Assembly (NCBI GenBank): GCA_015179125.1
Contig: WHVA01000032.1
Span: 310,001 to 374,000 of the forward strand
DNA: 64,000 bases
From: Gautieria morchelliformis
Lineage: Eukaryota > Basidiomycota > Agaricomycetes > Gomphales > Gomphaceae
Direction of reading: 5' to 3'
The position numbers were made by a program, and so were the translations under genes. The notes under the pieces are model-generated. The model saw nothing but the letters and a program-made list of their open reading frames with translations, was not told the origin of the DNA and made no database searches. This document shows, piece by piece, positions 31,502 to 43,952 of this stretch (position 1 is its first letter; every line of letters starts with the position of its first letter).

Positions 31502-33928
31502 CAGGCCGTCGACATATCAAGATAATAATCGTGTATACCTATGACTTGTTTGTATTGTGCTGTATTTTTGGACCTACCGTCACCTATACGACTTTACAAC
31601 GAACATGATGAATGCAGAGATAGGATAGGTAGGTCAAACCTCTGCTCACGGTGCCTCGTCTTACGTACATAGGACGAAGTCCCCTAATGACCAAAACTGG
31701 ACATAGGAAAAAACAACCTTGTAGGCCTGATCAGGGCTCAAAGTTACTGGTTATTGGCGTTTGCGTAAAGCTACCGAAATCTAAGGTCTACAGTGTACAG
31801 ACACGGAAAATCGAGTGGGAGTGCAGATGCGAGTAACAGAAATGAGAGAAGTCGATGTGCGTTGATCATCGAGGATGTTGCCAAGAGCGTTGACGGACTT
31901 GGTGGTGGATCTGAACCGGAAGCCACTGAGTTTGGTAAAAATATATTTTCGTGCATCGGTACATCTCTGTATTTCATTATTATCGGTATTTACAGCTACG
32001 CGCAGCCCTAACTCGAGCCGATAAATGGCGAACTTGCCTTGATGATCGATCGCCGACATGCAAGCATCTTCCAGCGTTGTATGTACACCAGCTTTTTTTG
32101 CTGTTCCAAACCTTACCCACCACCGATTTGATAGCGAAGGTCTCTTTTCGGGTTTTGCTCCCGAAACACATGACTAAGAGGCCTAGGATTGCAACATTGT
32201 GTTGAGGACATTAATCCACCCTCCAATGAGAACTAAATATTAATATAGTAGTATGTAGTTTTTAAAATTGTTTTTCGGAGAAAAAATAAACAAAATTCCA
32301 GATGGTATAAGCAAGATCCTCTAACGCCTTACTACTCACGATGATACAAAGGGTTGTCAGGTCTGTGATACAAGACGGAAACACACCATAGGCCGACATA
32401 CAAATGCAATATAAGTTGCGCTAGCCCTACGCAGGCAACCCTGCGCGAACCATTCCATGATTGCCAGCGAAAGAGGGAAAACTTACGAGTGCGAACCAGG
32501 AGAAGATGAGGTTGAATGTCTGTACACCATCTCAACGTGTATCCAGAATTTGCGGGCGAATAAGTGCGAAGAACAATAAATACTTAAATATATCCAAACT
32601 TGACAGTAGAATTTAGTGCTCCTCCACCCAATATGAAACCGAGATACCATCACATTGCTCTCCTCCAGATGTCAAAATATACTGCCCGAATCTGATTCAG
32701 CCAAACGCACTTACAAGTGTGCGCACGTTGTAGGTGCAATATAATAGACTCACAGATAATATTGTAGGAGTTCTTCCTCTTCCTTGAGGTCGGTCGTGAG
32801 GGCGAACTCCATATCGGCACACTTGAGGGCCGAGCAGCTAGGACATGTTCTAAATTTGGCACTACGGTTTGGAACTGTGTTCTAAATGAGGGGACGCGCG
32901 TCGCTCCCACGGTTTAGAACTGCGACTTTAGGAATTTGGGTTACGGATAGTCACCCAATGTCGGGTCTAAATATAGAAGACCACTCAATTCCCATTCAGT
33001 AACGCCGCATGCCCCACGGCGGCATGTATAAAGTCTGCCCTCGCTCCCATTGACCTATGGCTCACAGGGTGCACGTTATTCGCGGCGATGAGCAGCGCTG
33101 ATTGCTCGTCGTTCGCCACAGGCTGATCAGCACACGGGAAGCGAAGGAAATGGCGGACTCGCCAGCCTCCACCGTGCAGCCCGAGGTACCGGTGCATATA
33201 TGCGGAGTCGCCATCTCCAGGATTGGTAGTTTAGTCGAGAGCTATTCAACGTCGCTACTCGTTGACTTTTCAAATCCTGTTGGTGCCCTGATCATGCAAA
33301 GGTAAGCCCTTTGGGGTACCGGTCTCTGGGCTTGAACGATGAACGCCGCAACCATCCATCGTCGATTGCCTTGATGTCATGAATTTGTCTCAGGTCGAAC
33401 TTTGACCTAAGACAATTTCGTGACCGCAAGGCATTCGGGTGGGGGTGGTCGCGGACTTGCTTGTATTGTATTTTTGGACCCACCGTCGTGCTCCTTCAGG
33501 GACTCGGATGCTTCCATTAAGGCCGTCAAATGGTAGACAAATCCCTTGCCCGACATTTACTAGTAGCTGAGTGTTGTATCAGTGAGGCTCCGGCTTGAAG
33601 GATGACTCGGATATTGTTGTGCACACGAGCCCGCCCGGATAGAGTGCAGAGAGTCATGGCACAACATTCGGCTCTCGAAACTCATTGCAGAACCCTGGCC
33701 ATGTGAATTGCTCAATTCCCACCATTGCGGTTGTCTTTTGCGATCAATTCTCAGTAGGTATTGGTCCGATTTAATTAAAGAATCAGTGCACCGATCCAGC
33801 CAGCATTCCACAGTGCGACGACATCTCGCTTCTCTTTCACTTCCACGATTTGTTATCAGGGCGTTCAAATTTCGTGGCATGTACTATTCGGTCTTTAAAA
33901 CGTTCTATATAATAATATCAAGATGGGT
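31502..33928. other. Intergenic, no gene seen
   Basis: Long gene-poor stretch between Caf1 and the convergent F-box gene. Two related segments, 31535-31580 and 33448-33485, share CTTG(T/C)TTGTATTGT and ATTTTTGGACC(T/C)ACCGTC. Otherwise AT-rich sequence with no domain or tRNA that I can see. Confidence 0.5.
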
Positions 33929-35751
33929 TTATCCCCCCTCACTTCCAGAAGCATCAACTTCTATATCACTGGCATCTTCATCTTCATCGCCTTCATCGCC
34001 TTCATCTTCATCTTCTCCTTCATCAGCATCGCCTTCCTCCTCATCAGTAAACCCTTCCATTGAAAAGTAAGGAAATCCACCGATCTCATCTTCCTCTCCT
34101 GTTAGCCATTCTGATCCTGATTCATCCATGTCGTCACTGCCGAACTCGGAAGGTTCGATGATTTCTACGATTACATGCTCTCGAAGCCACTTCATGGTGT
34201 CCTCGTCATCCATGGTGTCCTCGTCACCCAACGCTGTTGTTTTATCGACCTGCAACGTAGGAATTGGATAGCCGACATCACGACGTTTCTCAAGGAGCTT
34301 CTTGATGACGTGTGGCGATGCACCGACACACTTGAGACACTCGAGTTTGGGACATAAGACTCCAGTCTCTGGGCCACTGGGCTCGAGATGACGAAGCCAA
34401 GATGCAGGCATCCGGTCGAAATACATTGCGAGATATGTTAATTTGGAAAATACGCGAAGAAGATCTTCAATCACGGTGTCGGCGGCTTCAATAGAGGCGA
34501 GCTTCAGGTTAGTGAGAGCCGGAAATCGTGTTGGGGGTCCTATTATTCGACGGAAGAACTCCGAGTAGTCGTTACTGTTCAAGTCCGTCAGTGAAAGGGA
34601 CGTCAAATTAGGAGCATTAAATAAGGCGATCAGAGGTGTTGCAGTATCAGAAGGTATTCTTGATATGTGCAAATTTTTCAGGCGTTCCATCTGGAGAGGA
34701 GGGTAGAGAGAGGATTCTGTAGCATCCTCGGATATGAAGGGTGCAGAACCGTCAAGGTGCAGAGTATGAAGAGTAGGTGATGCATTGATCATTGCCTTGA
34801 ATACTTCATATGTTGGTCTAACATTCCGAGTGTGATATCCCAGGTGCAATTTCGTCAAGCCTGCGAAACTGCACTCAGTCCACGCAACATGAGCAGCGAC
34901 TAGGGTAACAGCCTCCAGCTTTGGCGTTATGCCGCCAAACAAAGTGAGAGGCTCCCCGGGAGAAGGAGGAGGGTACGGATCATCCTCATCGGAGGTATGT
35001 TCGTAGTCCGTATCGCAGAGCTCCAGCACCTCAAGTTCTGGCGCGGGTTTGTTTAGGAATTGCATGACGAGGTACAGAGCCTGAGGGCCACAAATCCGAA
35101 CGTGGAAGATTCTGAAACGATGAATGTGTGGGACAACAATGTTCATAAAGAGGCGGATAGGGTCAAGACCTGCGTCAAAGCCTGCGTCAAAGTCGTCTTC
35201 TTCGCAGTCTAGTGAAATGTCGATCTTCAGACCACTGGAACGTTGTAAACATGCCCGTAAAAAGTCCATTTGAGTGGGGTCGAGATTGGAAATATGGACT
35301 TGTGACCACAACTTCGGAGTGCGGATCGCTACCTCACGAAATGTGTGGGAAACGTGAGAAACAAGGATGTTGAATGGAAGGTGTCCTGTATGATCGTCTT
35401 TTCTGGGGTCGGGGACCATATATTCCTCGTTTATAACTCCAAGCTCAAATATGTGAGAAAGAATCTCGTTGGGCAGCGACCAAACCATAGCCACCCGTGA
35501 CTCCAGGGCGGCCCGCTGGTTGCGAAGTTCTTCAATCCGTGCTCGTATCTCATTGAGTTCTGCGGATAATTTAGCCTCGACGGGCTCCAATTCGGAGAGG
35601 CTTTGGTTCAGGAGTGCAATTTTTCTAGAGACGGCATTGCCTGAAAGATATGAGCTTGAAGGGAACGCTCATGCTCCATTCAACCAGACTCACGGGCTTT
35701 GGAGTCCAACATAGTCTGGTCTATGCTAAGCATCGCGACGCTATTGCTCAT
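33929..35751 (-). CDS. F-box protein with N-terminal coiled coil and acidic tail
   Basis: Exon 1 is 35751-35694 (ATG, MSNSVAMLSIDQTM), the intron 35693-35641 (GTGAGT/TCAG), exon 2 35640-33929; 589 residues. A heptad-like region (LNEIRARIEELRNQRAALES) precedes the F-box (SLPNEILSHIFELG), as in the large Agaricomycete F-box family. Repeated hydrophobic segments (LKLASIEAADTVIEDLL and similar) suggest a leucine-rich-repeat-like substrate-binding part. The tail after about residue 500 is Asp/Glu-rich. Expected role: substrate receptor of an SCF ubiquitin ligase, recruiting Skp1 through the F-box; targets unknown. The start was moved upstream from 35590 because splicing joins an ATG exon in frame. 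Confidence 0.85.
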
Positions 35752-36806
35752 TGTATGGGTTTGCTTACCTGTCAATACGGCCAGCAGGGCTGCCTTTCTC
35801 TAGAGCTCTGGTCCACTGGACACTGGAAGGCAGACACTCACTACCGCATTTCACGTGACCAAAGGGTTTACGTTCTGACCGTGCTTACATAAGTATCTAT
35901 GTAAACAAACCTGCCGCCCGCCGTAACAGGTTTTCGTTGATTTTTCGTATACTTAAGTACGGTGTTGTATTTGAATTCACGCCATGCAAACGAGTAAAAC
36001 TAACACTTAACTCGCGAACGCGCCCCCACGTTACCGACTTACCGTATAATTGAATTGAAAAGAAAGGGAAGGCACCAACTTGAACAACAATATATATGTG
36101 GAGAAATGGCAGAGTGGGTATATATACATAAGTACCTAGTGAGAAAGAATTAATGAGATCCAATTCATCAACCAACAAAATGAGGAAGACTTGTCATACT
36201 AAGTTGTTGGGAGCAAAGAACGTGTATATCTATCGGCAACTATAACATCATAGTATAGCGCTCTATAGCACTCCATAAAGCCATCCAACAGCGATAGACA
36301 TGTCGTTTTCCCTGATGAGAGTACGCGTCAAATAGGACATTATTTTTAATTGATAGACTTGTCGGAGTGCTTCACAATCGATGTCGGGAAGCAACTTGAA
36401 CATGGCGAACTGGTAATTGCGAGCTAGCCAGTCGCACTGACACATTTTAACATTAAACACACAGTGGCATAGGTAAGTAAATAGCTGCTCTGTCGAAGCT
36501 TAGCAGCCACCCTCAAGCTTCAGAAGTCGCTGATCCTCAAGTCTGAGGAAGAAGCATCATTGAAGGAAAAAAAATCAAAAGGACCGTGGTATTTGGTATT
36601 TGGTGCCAGCTCGTATCGTTGTGTTATATATATCCACTCTGCGACCCGCAGGGTCGCACAACTTTCCAAGGGGTGTCGGGACAGGGCAGCTTATACCATC
36701 CCACCCTGTGTATTCTTCTCCTGTACTTCCTTCTGATGTTGCATGATCAGAAACCTTCACGAGGACCATCAGAATTTGGCATAGGTTGAAAAATATGAAT
36801 GAGCAA
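35752..36806. other. Intergenic, no gene seen
   Basis: Contains promoter of the F-box gene near its left end. AT-rich with TATATATA runs near 36090-36130; no supported gene. Confidence 0.5.
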
Positions 36807-37292
36807 TCACAGTGCATAGATGAAGCCGGGGAACCAGAAAAGACACCATAGAATGACGGTGATAATGGTCTCTACAATCGAACGATCGTTAGCACGCCGC
36901 GGTCTGGGAACGGGAAATCAAATAAACATGCCTTGTTCACAGCCGTTCTTTACTTTAGGATCGGAAGGACTGTCAGCATACAAGAGCTGTCACCACAGCG
37001 CTACACTTACACCAAAAGATGGCCAGTGGTGGGCAGAAGCTGGGAAGGATACGGGTCAGCCCTGGTATAAATAGGGCAAGAAAAGATCTTACAAGCACAC
37101 AATGTACATCAAGAGGTCATCGTTGGAGATGTTTTTCGGTGGGCCACCATACTGTTGGTTGTTCTGGTTAGAGTATTGTTGTGGTTGGGTGGAGTATTGT
37201 TGTGGTTGGGTAGAATACTGCTGGGGTTGCTGAAGTTGCTGGGGTTGCTGAAGTTGCTGGGGTTGCTGTTGCTGTTGCTGTTCCTGCGACAT
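36807..37292 (-). CDS. PMP3/UPF0057-family membrane peptide with Gln-rich N-terminus
   Basis: Four exons: 37292-37093, 37039-37011, 36952-36932, 36871-36807, adding to exactly 105 codons. Residues 1-50 are Gln/Pro/Tyr-rich (SQEQQQQQQPQQLQQ). The last 54 residues match the PMP3 fold: first helix LLMYIVCFFCPPLAIFWL with the PPLA motif, KNGC, then second helix TIITVILWCLFWFPGFIYAL with the F-PG-I-A pattern. PMP3-type peptides sit in the plasma membrane and affect membrane potential and salt tolerance. Exons 2 and 3 are tiny (29 and 21 bases), and intron 3 (36931-36872) uses a GC donor (CAAG|GCATGT) with a CTAAC branch site and TAG end. The Gln-rich extension is unusual for the classic family but not rare in basidiomycetes. 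Confidence 0.8.
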
Positions 37293-38227
37293 GGTAATGG
37301 ATGGGTGTGGTGACGAGTAGAAATATTCAAAAGTCGGACGAGACGATTAACTGAGGGAAAGTATGGAAGTAGGGGTGAGTAGACCGTGCAACGGATTTGA
37401 TGAGGAAATGCAAGGAATAGCGCACCTTTATATATTCGAGACGACTCTAGTCGTGTTATCAGTGCTGCGCAAACTGATGTTCTGATTGCCTGATAGATAG
37501 CTTCTAAGAAGACGATATCTACCTGTCTGCGAGTTGATTTATGGAACCGGCTACTGTCGAGTTCGGAAGGAATGTTTCAATTTGACCGTGTAAATCTGTG
37601 ATGCTGTGATGGAAAATCAGGTAGAAGGCATTATGTCTAGAAGAGGGTTACATTTCTCTTTCGACTGAACAAAAACATGGCACTTTGACTGGGCCCCACC
37701 TACGTTCTGGGATAGATAATGTGATGCGTCCTGAAAATATCTACAGAACTCTAGCCTCGAGGGACCTGTTGTCGTATCATATCATGATGGCATGCCAAAG
37801 ACTAGCGTCCGAGTGGACCCTGCTTAGAGATCCTTCTGCCCAATTTAGTTGCGAGCCACCCGTGTGATCACCGCAATGTGGAGGAACAAATGATACAGTA
37901 CTAAACACTGTCGGTATGATTTCGACACCATGACGGTTCGGGCAGATTAGCGCGGAAGACGACAGAAATATTACTGCCGATCTTCGTCCAGCGGCCGTGT
38001 ATTCGTTATTACTTAGGCAATCATAACAGAGGGCGTTTCCATGTCACCGTACGATGTCACGCTAACAATAACAGCTGTGATTGAGTCGGAGAGACAAATC
38101 TCGCGTCTCGACGCGTTCCACTGCGCCGTGGCCCCGCGTTCCGATTTATTTATGCAAAAAACTCTACTAGTACTCACCTTCAAGCTTCAAGTTGTACAGC
38201 TTTCACGTCGGATATACACGACTGTCA
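37293..38227. other. Divergent promoter region, no gene seen
   Basis: Lies between the start of the PMP3-like gene and the start of the Artemis-like gene, which are divergently transcribed. No other gene seen. Confidence 0.5.
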
Positions 38228-41200
38228 ATGCCTCCTGGGACTCCCCATCACTCATTTATTCTCCCTTACCGAATTCGTGTCGATGACTTCATGACGCCAA
38301 GGGATCGGCATTTTGAACCTCCCGCGCTGTATCTTCTGTCTCATACACACTCCGACCACATCACTGGTCTTAGTGCGAAATCTTTTGGAGCTCGTGTCGT
38401 CTGCTCAATCGATGCCAAGCACATGCTCCTCAACTACGAGTATGCCCTTGACAGGATTGCTTTCGACAAAGGCGAAATACCAGAGAAGAGAAGACCTTAT
38501 GCTCACCTCAAGATATATCATATACCCTCTGCCCGCAGCAAGCGCAAGACTTATTCCAGAGATTTGCTGGTAAAGACCTATTGATTTTTTCACATGGGGC
38601 GCCTTGGTGATTGGAACTTCAGAAAGCACTGCCCCTTAATAGCCCTACTACCATCGAGTTGTCAGACGATGTAACTGTGACGCTAACACTCCTCGACGCC
38701 AACCATTGCCCGGGGGCTGTCATGTGCGTGCCTGACATCATACCTAGGGCAGCACCTGAAGTCCGTTTTAATGAAAGGTTTCTTGTTGAAGGACCTCTAG
38801 GCAACTTTCTGCACACTGGAGATCTCCGCGCTGAGACCTCTTTCCTTGAATCGCTGGCACGAAATCCTTGGCTGCAACGATATATCCCACCTTTAGCCGC
38901 TTTTCATGATCCCGCCAATGACAGTGGAGAAAAACCACTTCGTACACTGGACGCGATCCATCTTGATACCGCGTGTTTGTTGTCGCATCATGACCTCCTG
39001 GGCAAGGTTAATTTTTTATCTGTTCAATTCTGAATGCAGGGTCCGTTATCATTGCTCAATGAACTCGTTTCACAGACCGAGGCTTGCGCAGGGCTGGTGG
39101 ACCTCATATCACTTTTCCCCCCTCTGACCCGGTTTTTCATCAACTCATGGACTTGGGGGTATGAAGATATTCTCAAAGCTATCGGTCGCGCATTCAATAG
39201 CAAGGTGCGGGCGCTGATTTTGTTCGAAACATGAAACTCATTGCGTGCCCGAAAGATTCACGTGGACCGCTATAAATTTGACATTTACAGTGGCATTTCG
39301 GACCCATTCCTCAAGTCTCTTCTTACGCTTGACGCTGTCTCGACTCGTTTTCATGCTTGTGAGCGAAAGGATCGGTGCGACCAGGTTGGATCCGGGACAA
39401 CCGGAGTGGTCTGCATTAATCCTATTTCTTTGAGTAAAATTAAGTGGGTCGATTACTTTCGGAAGACACGTGTGAGTATCCAGCGGGGAGAACATGTATC
39501 AAACCTAGTAAGCTCGCATTCTACACGGCCAGATAGCTTTCCTGCTAATTACATCCATTGCTCACACGCAGCTTTGCCCACTGTCACGTCATTCCTCTCT
39601 TCCAGAATTACAGGCTTTCGTGAAGCTTTTCAAGCCAAAATTAGTCGTACCTAATTCTCTCAACCCCGAGTTGGCAAACTTCGACTGGGGATGTATGCCT
39701 CGCATGTTCGGTGACTGCTTGGCTGACGGAGGCCAAGCCGCAATGATAGCCCATCTGCGCAGTGCCTACATCGACACGCATTGCCTAGACTACGCCGCTC
39801 CCACAAGTGACATAGACTCTCTGGAAATCAGCGCCGAGATAGATAACCTCGTGGGAGAAGGCGCAGAGAGCCTGGTAAGGCAGTGGATCAGTACGGCGAA
39901 TGCCGGAGGTGCAACACGAGAATTGCGGATGACGACTCAACTGGGGAAGTTTTTGGGACCCCGTGGAAAGCAGCTCTTGCTGAATGCAATCGCCTCGCGA
40001 AAGCGACCAGACCCGAATAATCAAGACTCCCAAGGCGAAGGCGAAGACGAGGCGAGGGGGAGAGCTGCTGATTTCTTTTTCGCGCCGACATCTCCTATGG
40101 TTTCCTCGACATCTTCAGTTGATAAGATGAGAAATGCGTCTTCAAGTTCACCCTCACACTCTCCCTCGGAACCCATTGTAACCCATCGATCAACGCCTAA
40201 TCCCCGCACTACTCCACTGACAACCCCCCCTCGTTCAAAGAAACATACCTTACCGTCGCCGTTTTCTATGGACTCCCCCATCGATTCCAAGGTCTCACAG
40301 ATATCAGCCGCCTCTATTTCTACACCACTCTTCAACTCTTTACGTTGGTCGGACGAGCGTGCGTATCACTCCCTCTTGGACGCTCTTCAATTCAACAAGA
40401 CATCCTCTTCCCCATCTCATCTACCTGTTGAGTTGCGACAGGAGCTATCACCGCAGCCATCAGCCGTTTCATCTCTGCATTTTGCAAAGGGCGTGTTGGA
40501 TTCAATGTCTGCACTAGAACAGGTGTCGCGATTGCCTGCCATGCCCTTGGTATCTCCTTCGGTCACTCCGTCACCACCTAGGCGTTCCCAGCATACGCCC
40601 ACCCGCAATCTCACACCCAAGGTACCGCCAACTCCCGTTTCTCGATCAAATCCAATGCCTCTAAGAGATCGAAGGGGACAACCATCAGATGTAGTAACGC
40701 GTCCGCCAATGCTAGATCTCAAGAAGATATTGAAACGCAACGCGTCTTCCGCGGGACTTTCACGTCCTTCTGGCAAACGCAGCAGGAATGCACGTTCTAC
40801 TGTGGGCACCCTGAAAAACTCCCCTTCTGCTGCAAAACACAAGATCGTTCCAGGGCGCCTCTCACTTGAGGGTCCGGCCCAATGGAGACAGGAACCCCAA
40901 TTACAACCCCCTCCAGCACAAGTATGTTCCTTCGCTAGACGTAACCACGAGGTCGCCACCTCTGTGCACCAAACTATTACAAGTTCATCGCCAATATCAC
41001 CTCCACCGTCTAGGTCGCTCGCAGAAAAAGAACGACGTTCCCAAGCGAAGGCGAAACAACTCCGGATTAGAGAAAAGCTAGTTTGTGCTTTACCCCCTGA
41101 CCAAGTCACGCCGACATGCAAGGCAAAGGTGGCAAGGCGGGAGCAAGAACTAGCAGAGCTGCGTGCACGCAACAAAACAGCGATTATCTTCAGGAAGCAG

Positions 41201-41461
41201 AGCGTGTACGGTCCTTGCGAAGGGCTGCCCCCTTTGCCTCAGTGCTCGCTGCCCCGTCAACCAGACCCTCCCGAGCCTGAGGGCGCTATCTGTGGATTTC
41301 GGCGGGGTGTAAAGGTAGTCTCGGATGAATCTGCAATGGATTGGGACAAGAGTACGGAGTATCAGGAAGGGATCAGAATGCAAAGAAAGGTAGGTATTCG
41401 ATATCCAGAGTTACCTCGACTCGAGAGGTCATTCGCGGAGAGCCTGAGCCCGAGCCCGTGA
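38228..41461 (+). CDS. Artemis/SNM1-type MBL-beta-CASP DNA repair nuclease
   Basis: Five exons: 38228-38569, 38623-39006, 39040-39204, 39256-39507, 39572-41461, all joined in phase 0, giving 1010 residues. Metallo-beta-lactamase motif 2 is HTHSDH at residues 39-44; motif 3 is NHCPG with His142; motif 4 is HTGDLR with Asp181. Beta-CASP features follow: HLDTA as motif A and FINSWTWGYEDI, typical of fungal relatives of Artemis. Residues beyond about 480 form a Ser/Pro-rich, probably disordered tail with an Arg/Lys-rich coiled segment near the end. Known role of the family: opening hairpins and trimming ends in double-strand break repair, or crosslink repair. Intron 39007-39039 is only 33 bases, which is short and could be a mis-assignment, although both frames fit. 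The stop at 41461 touches the repeat block that begins at about 41470. Confidence 0.88.
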
Positions 41462-41469
41462 AGCGGTTG

Positions 41470-41750
41470 TATTTAGTATCAGACTCATAAGTATTGTAAG
41501 CCTTTCGCGGATCCAACCGTCCAAAATCACGAGGGACCCAACACGAAAATCTCGGAATCGGTGATCTACACCGTGACTGATACAAATATTGCAGTACAGA
41601 TATATGAGTACATTCCGAACAGGCTCTCCCTCCCAGATTCCCACCTACAAGTCCAATCGCGGCGTCATCCACCACCGCGCAACTGCAAAATCACCTGCGA
41701 GCTTGAAACATTTACCGGCGTGGCCACATCGACTCCATAAATAGTTGAAA
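41470..41750. repeat. Third copy of the inverted-repeat end block
   Basis: Matches 20885-21195 directly and 26292-26560 inverted, through CTCATAAGTA.TGTAAGCCTTTCGCGGAT, CACGAGGGACCCAACACGAA, and the GAGCTTGAAACATTT word. It ends within 10 bp of the stop codon of the nuclease gene. Confidence 0.8.
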
Positions 41751-41755
41751 CGACG

Positions 41756-42466
41756 TCACCAGTCGCATTCCCGCACTCTTGGCCTACCTTTTGGCCCCAG
41801 GGGGAACGAGTACTGGCACAGCTTCCTCAGGGTTATCCCACGGTCTCCCTGTACGGCGTCTCCGCTCGTACCCTCGTCAGCTCTTCTCTCTTCAGCTCCT
41901 CTCCCCTCCGAAGCTCCTCTCGACTCGCTGCGGTCCCTTGCAGAGACCCGCAGCATCCTGCTGGGCCCCGCACCCAAATCGGGCTGCGGGTCCACAGAGG
42001 TATAACGTTGTGGTGTTTTTGTGCGAGGGCGGCTGCCCCCGCGAGATGAGCGGCCAGGGAGCTCTTCGCTCTTAAACCTTGCCTTTGCTTTGCCCTTTCG
42101 GCGGCAGTCGCGGTCCGTTTGAGACGCGAATGGTGGTGATGATGCTCGGTCGCCTTGTGGGGATGAGGGCGTCGGGGTGGCGGGTGGCGGCGGCGGCGGA
42201 AGCGCGGGGATGTGGAGCGGCGGCGGCGGAAGCGGTGGTAGGAATGGGTGTTGCGGGAACGCGGGGAAGGGCTGCGGGAACGCGGGGAAGGGCTGCAGGA
42301 GCGCGGGGTGCAGGAGGGGGATTGGTGCTACCAGGGTCACTGGCCCCAAGCCTAGAGGGGCGAGGCGTATCGGTTGGGTGAATAAGTCGCGGTCCTCCTC
42401 GAAGTCGATAGGATGAGGATGTAATAATCCAAGCGTTTCCAATGAGGGCAACCGATAATGTTCCAT
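41756..42466 (-). CDS. Proline-rich hypothetical protein
   Basis: ATG at 42466 (MEHYRLPSLETLGLLHP) opens 236 residues: a Pro-rich middle (PPLPPPPLHIPALPPPPPPA) and an Arg/Glu/Ser-rich charged half (KGKAKARFK, SRGGSRPRTK), ending GRPRVRECDW. The N-terminal block HYRLPSLETLGLLHPHPIDF looks conserved rather than low-complexity. A truncated copy at 25895-26289 preserves the order of the charged motifs, which supports a real former gene. No known domain. The frame could also be a part of a longer spliced gene. Confidence 0.5.
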   Translation of the reverse strand: MEHYRLPSLETLGLLHPHPIDFEEDRDLFTQPIRLAPLGLGPVTLVAPIPLLHPALLQPFPAFPQPFPAFPQHPFLPPLPPPPLHIPALPPPPPPATPTPSSPQGDRASSPPFASQTDRDCRRKGKAKARFKSEELPGRSSRGGSRPRTKTPQRYTSVDPQPDLGAGPSRMLRVSARDRSESRGASEGRGAEERRADEGTSGDAVQGDRGITLRKLCQYSFPLGPKGRPRVRECDW

Positions 42467-42982
42467 TGTGAGCGACAGTACTACAATGGTAAAGATGAAC
42501 GATGGCGATTTGAGGGTAGGCCAGGTCTACTATACTTATATGTAGGATTTGAACAATGATCATCACGTGTCGCCTTCCCTTTGTGGGGACAATGGAAGGG
42601 GCACTATAACAGCTCAATGCAAGAGAAGACCATGAACACATGACATTAATCGATTAATCAGTACCTGTTATTGTAAAACCTAATTTCTATCGATGCTCTA
42701 TTGTCCTTTACAGCATGCCGAAGTACGAATAGTTTGCGGTCTGGATGAGTTTGCGAGGGCCGAACGCTGCGGCAGGGCTGATTAACGGACGGATTAGCTA
42801 AGCTCACTAAGCTGGGACGCCCTAACAATGAGCTTGGTCAGCTGCGGATCAAGCCAGGCTTTCGGAAGCACCAGCTATTTGGTCGAAGCTTTCGCCACAC
42901 CCGGCATGGCGCACGACTTCCGCAGTTCCATGCATTCCCTTTTGGAGAAAGCCATCGCAAGTGTACAAGCCTCAATCATCGG
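42467..42982. other. No gene seen
   Basis: Possible promoter of the proline-rich gene and the left flank of the TIR element. No supported gene. Confidence 0.5.
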
Positions 42983-43952
42983 CACTGTGGATAGCGAACC
43001 CATTGAAACCTAGTGGGTTTACCCACGGGGTTTCTGTTTTCAGTGGGTACATCATTGAAACAGCCCCCATTGAAACAAACCAATGAAATTTGGGCTTACC
43101 GGGTTTCCTCGAAAAAACCAATGAAATTATTCAAGTGGCTGGACCAGTAGAATTTTCAGTGGCTTTGTCACTTAGTTTCTGTGCCATAGGAACTACATAT
43201 TCAACATAATTATCATGAGAATTTCAGTGCTCGAAGGCCTGGATTGCCGTTGTTCGCACACTTAAAATTTTTCAAGATAGCTCATGGAGCACTCAGTGAA
43301 ATCCAGTGAATTAATATATATATTTCTGGGCAAATATACTGAAGTTTCCATATCTGTATCAATGAATTTCCATGCTTGAGGTGCCGGAATGCTACTGCAG
43401 CCCCAAGTGACAACTGCTTTTGAGATACAGCACTAAGTATACACTGTAGAAAGAATAAGCGCTATATTTCAGTTCCTCTTGCACTACAGCTAAATTACAG
43501 TACCGACTTGTACTGAAATTTAGGTACAGGAAAAAATGCAAAGTCCAAATGATGAATGAGATTTTTTTTAAATCTAATCATGATCAATCTCCAGAAGTCA
43601 ACTAAGTACTAGTGCAAGTGCCTGGGGTATGATCGCAAGTTGCGCTAATACCTAGTAGGCAAGATAATCGATTTCCGGCAGAAGGCGAAAGGCACAGGAC
43701 AAGTCGGAGTACAACCTGGCTGACTAATGCAAGAACGAATGTATGTGCACTCTTCATCCTTCGCTCTCACCATCGGCACCACGGTCAGCCCTCAACTCGC
43801 CTCGTCGTAGCGCACGTAGTATTCTTCTCCCACTCTCCTCCTTACACCCGTGTCCTGGTTGGGCAGAGTCTTGAACTCAGCCTGACCGCACACGCGAGAT
43901 TGATCCCTCCCACATGGTTACTGGACCGCCTGCACGCTCAGCCGCAACCTGA

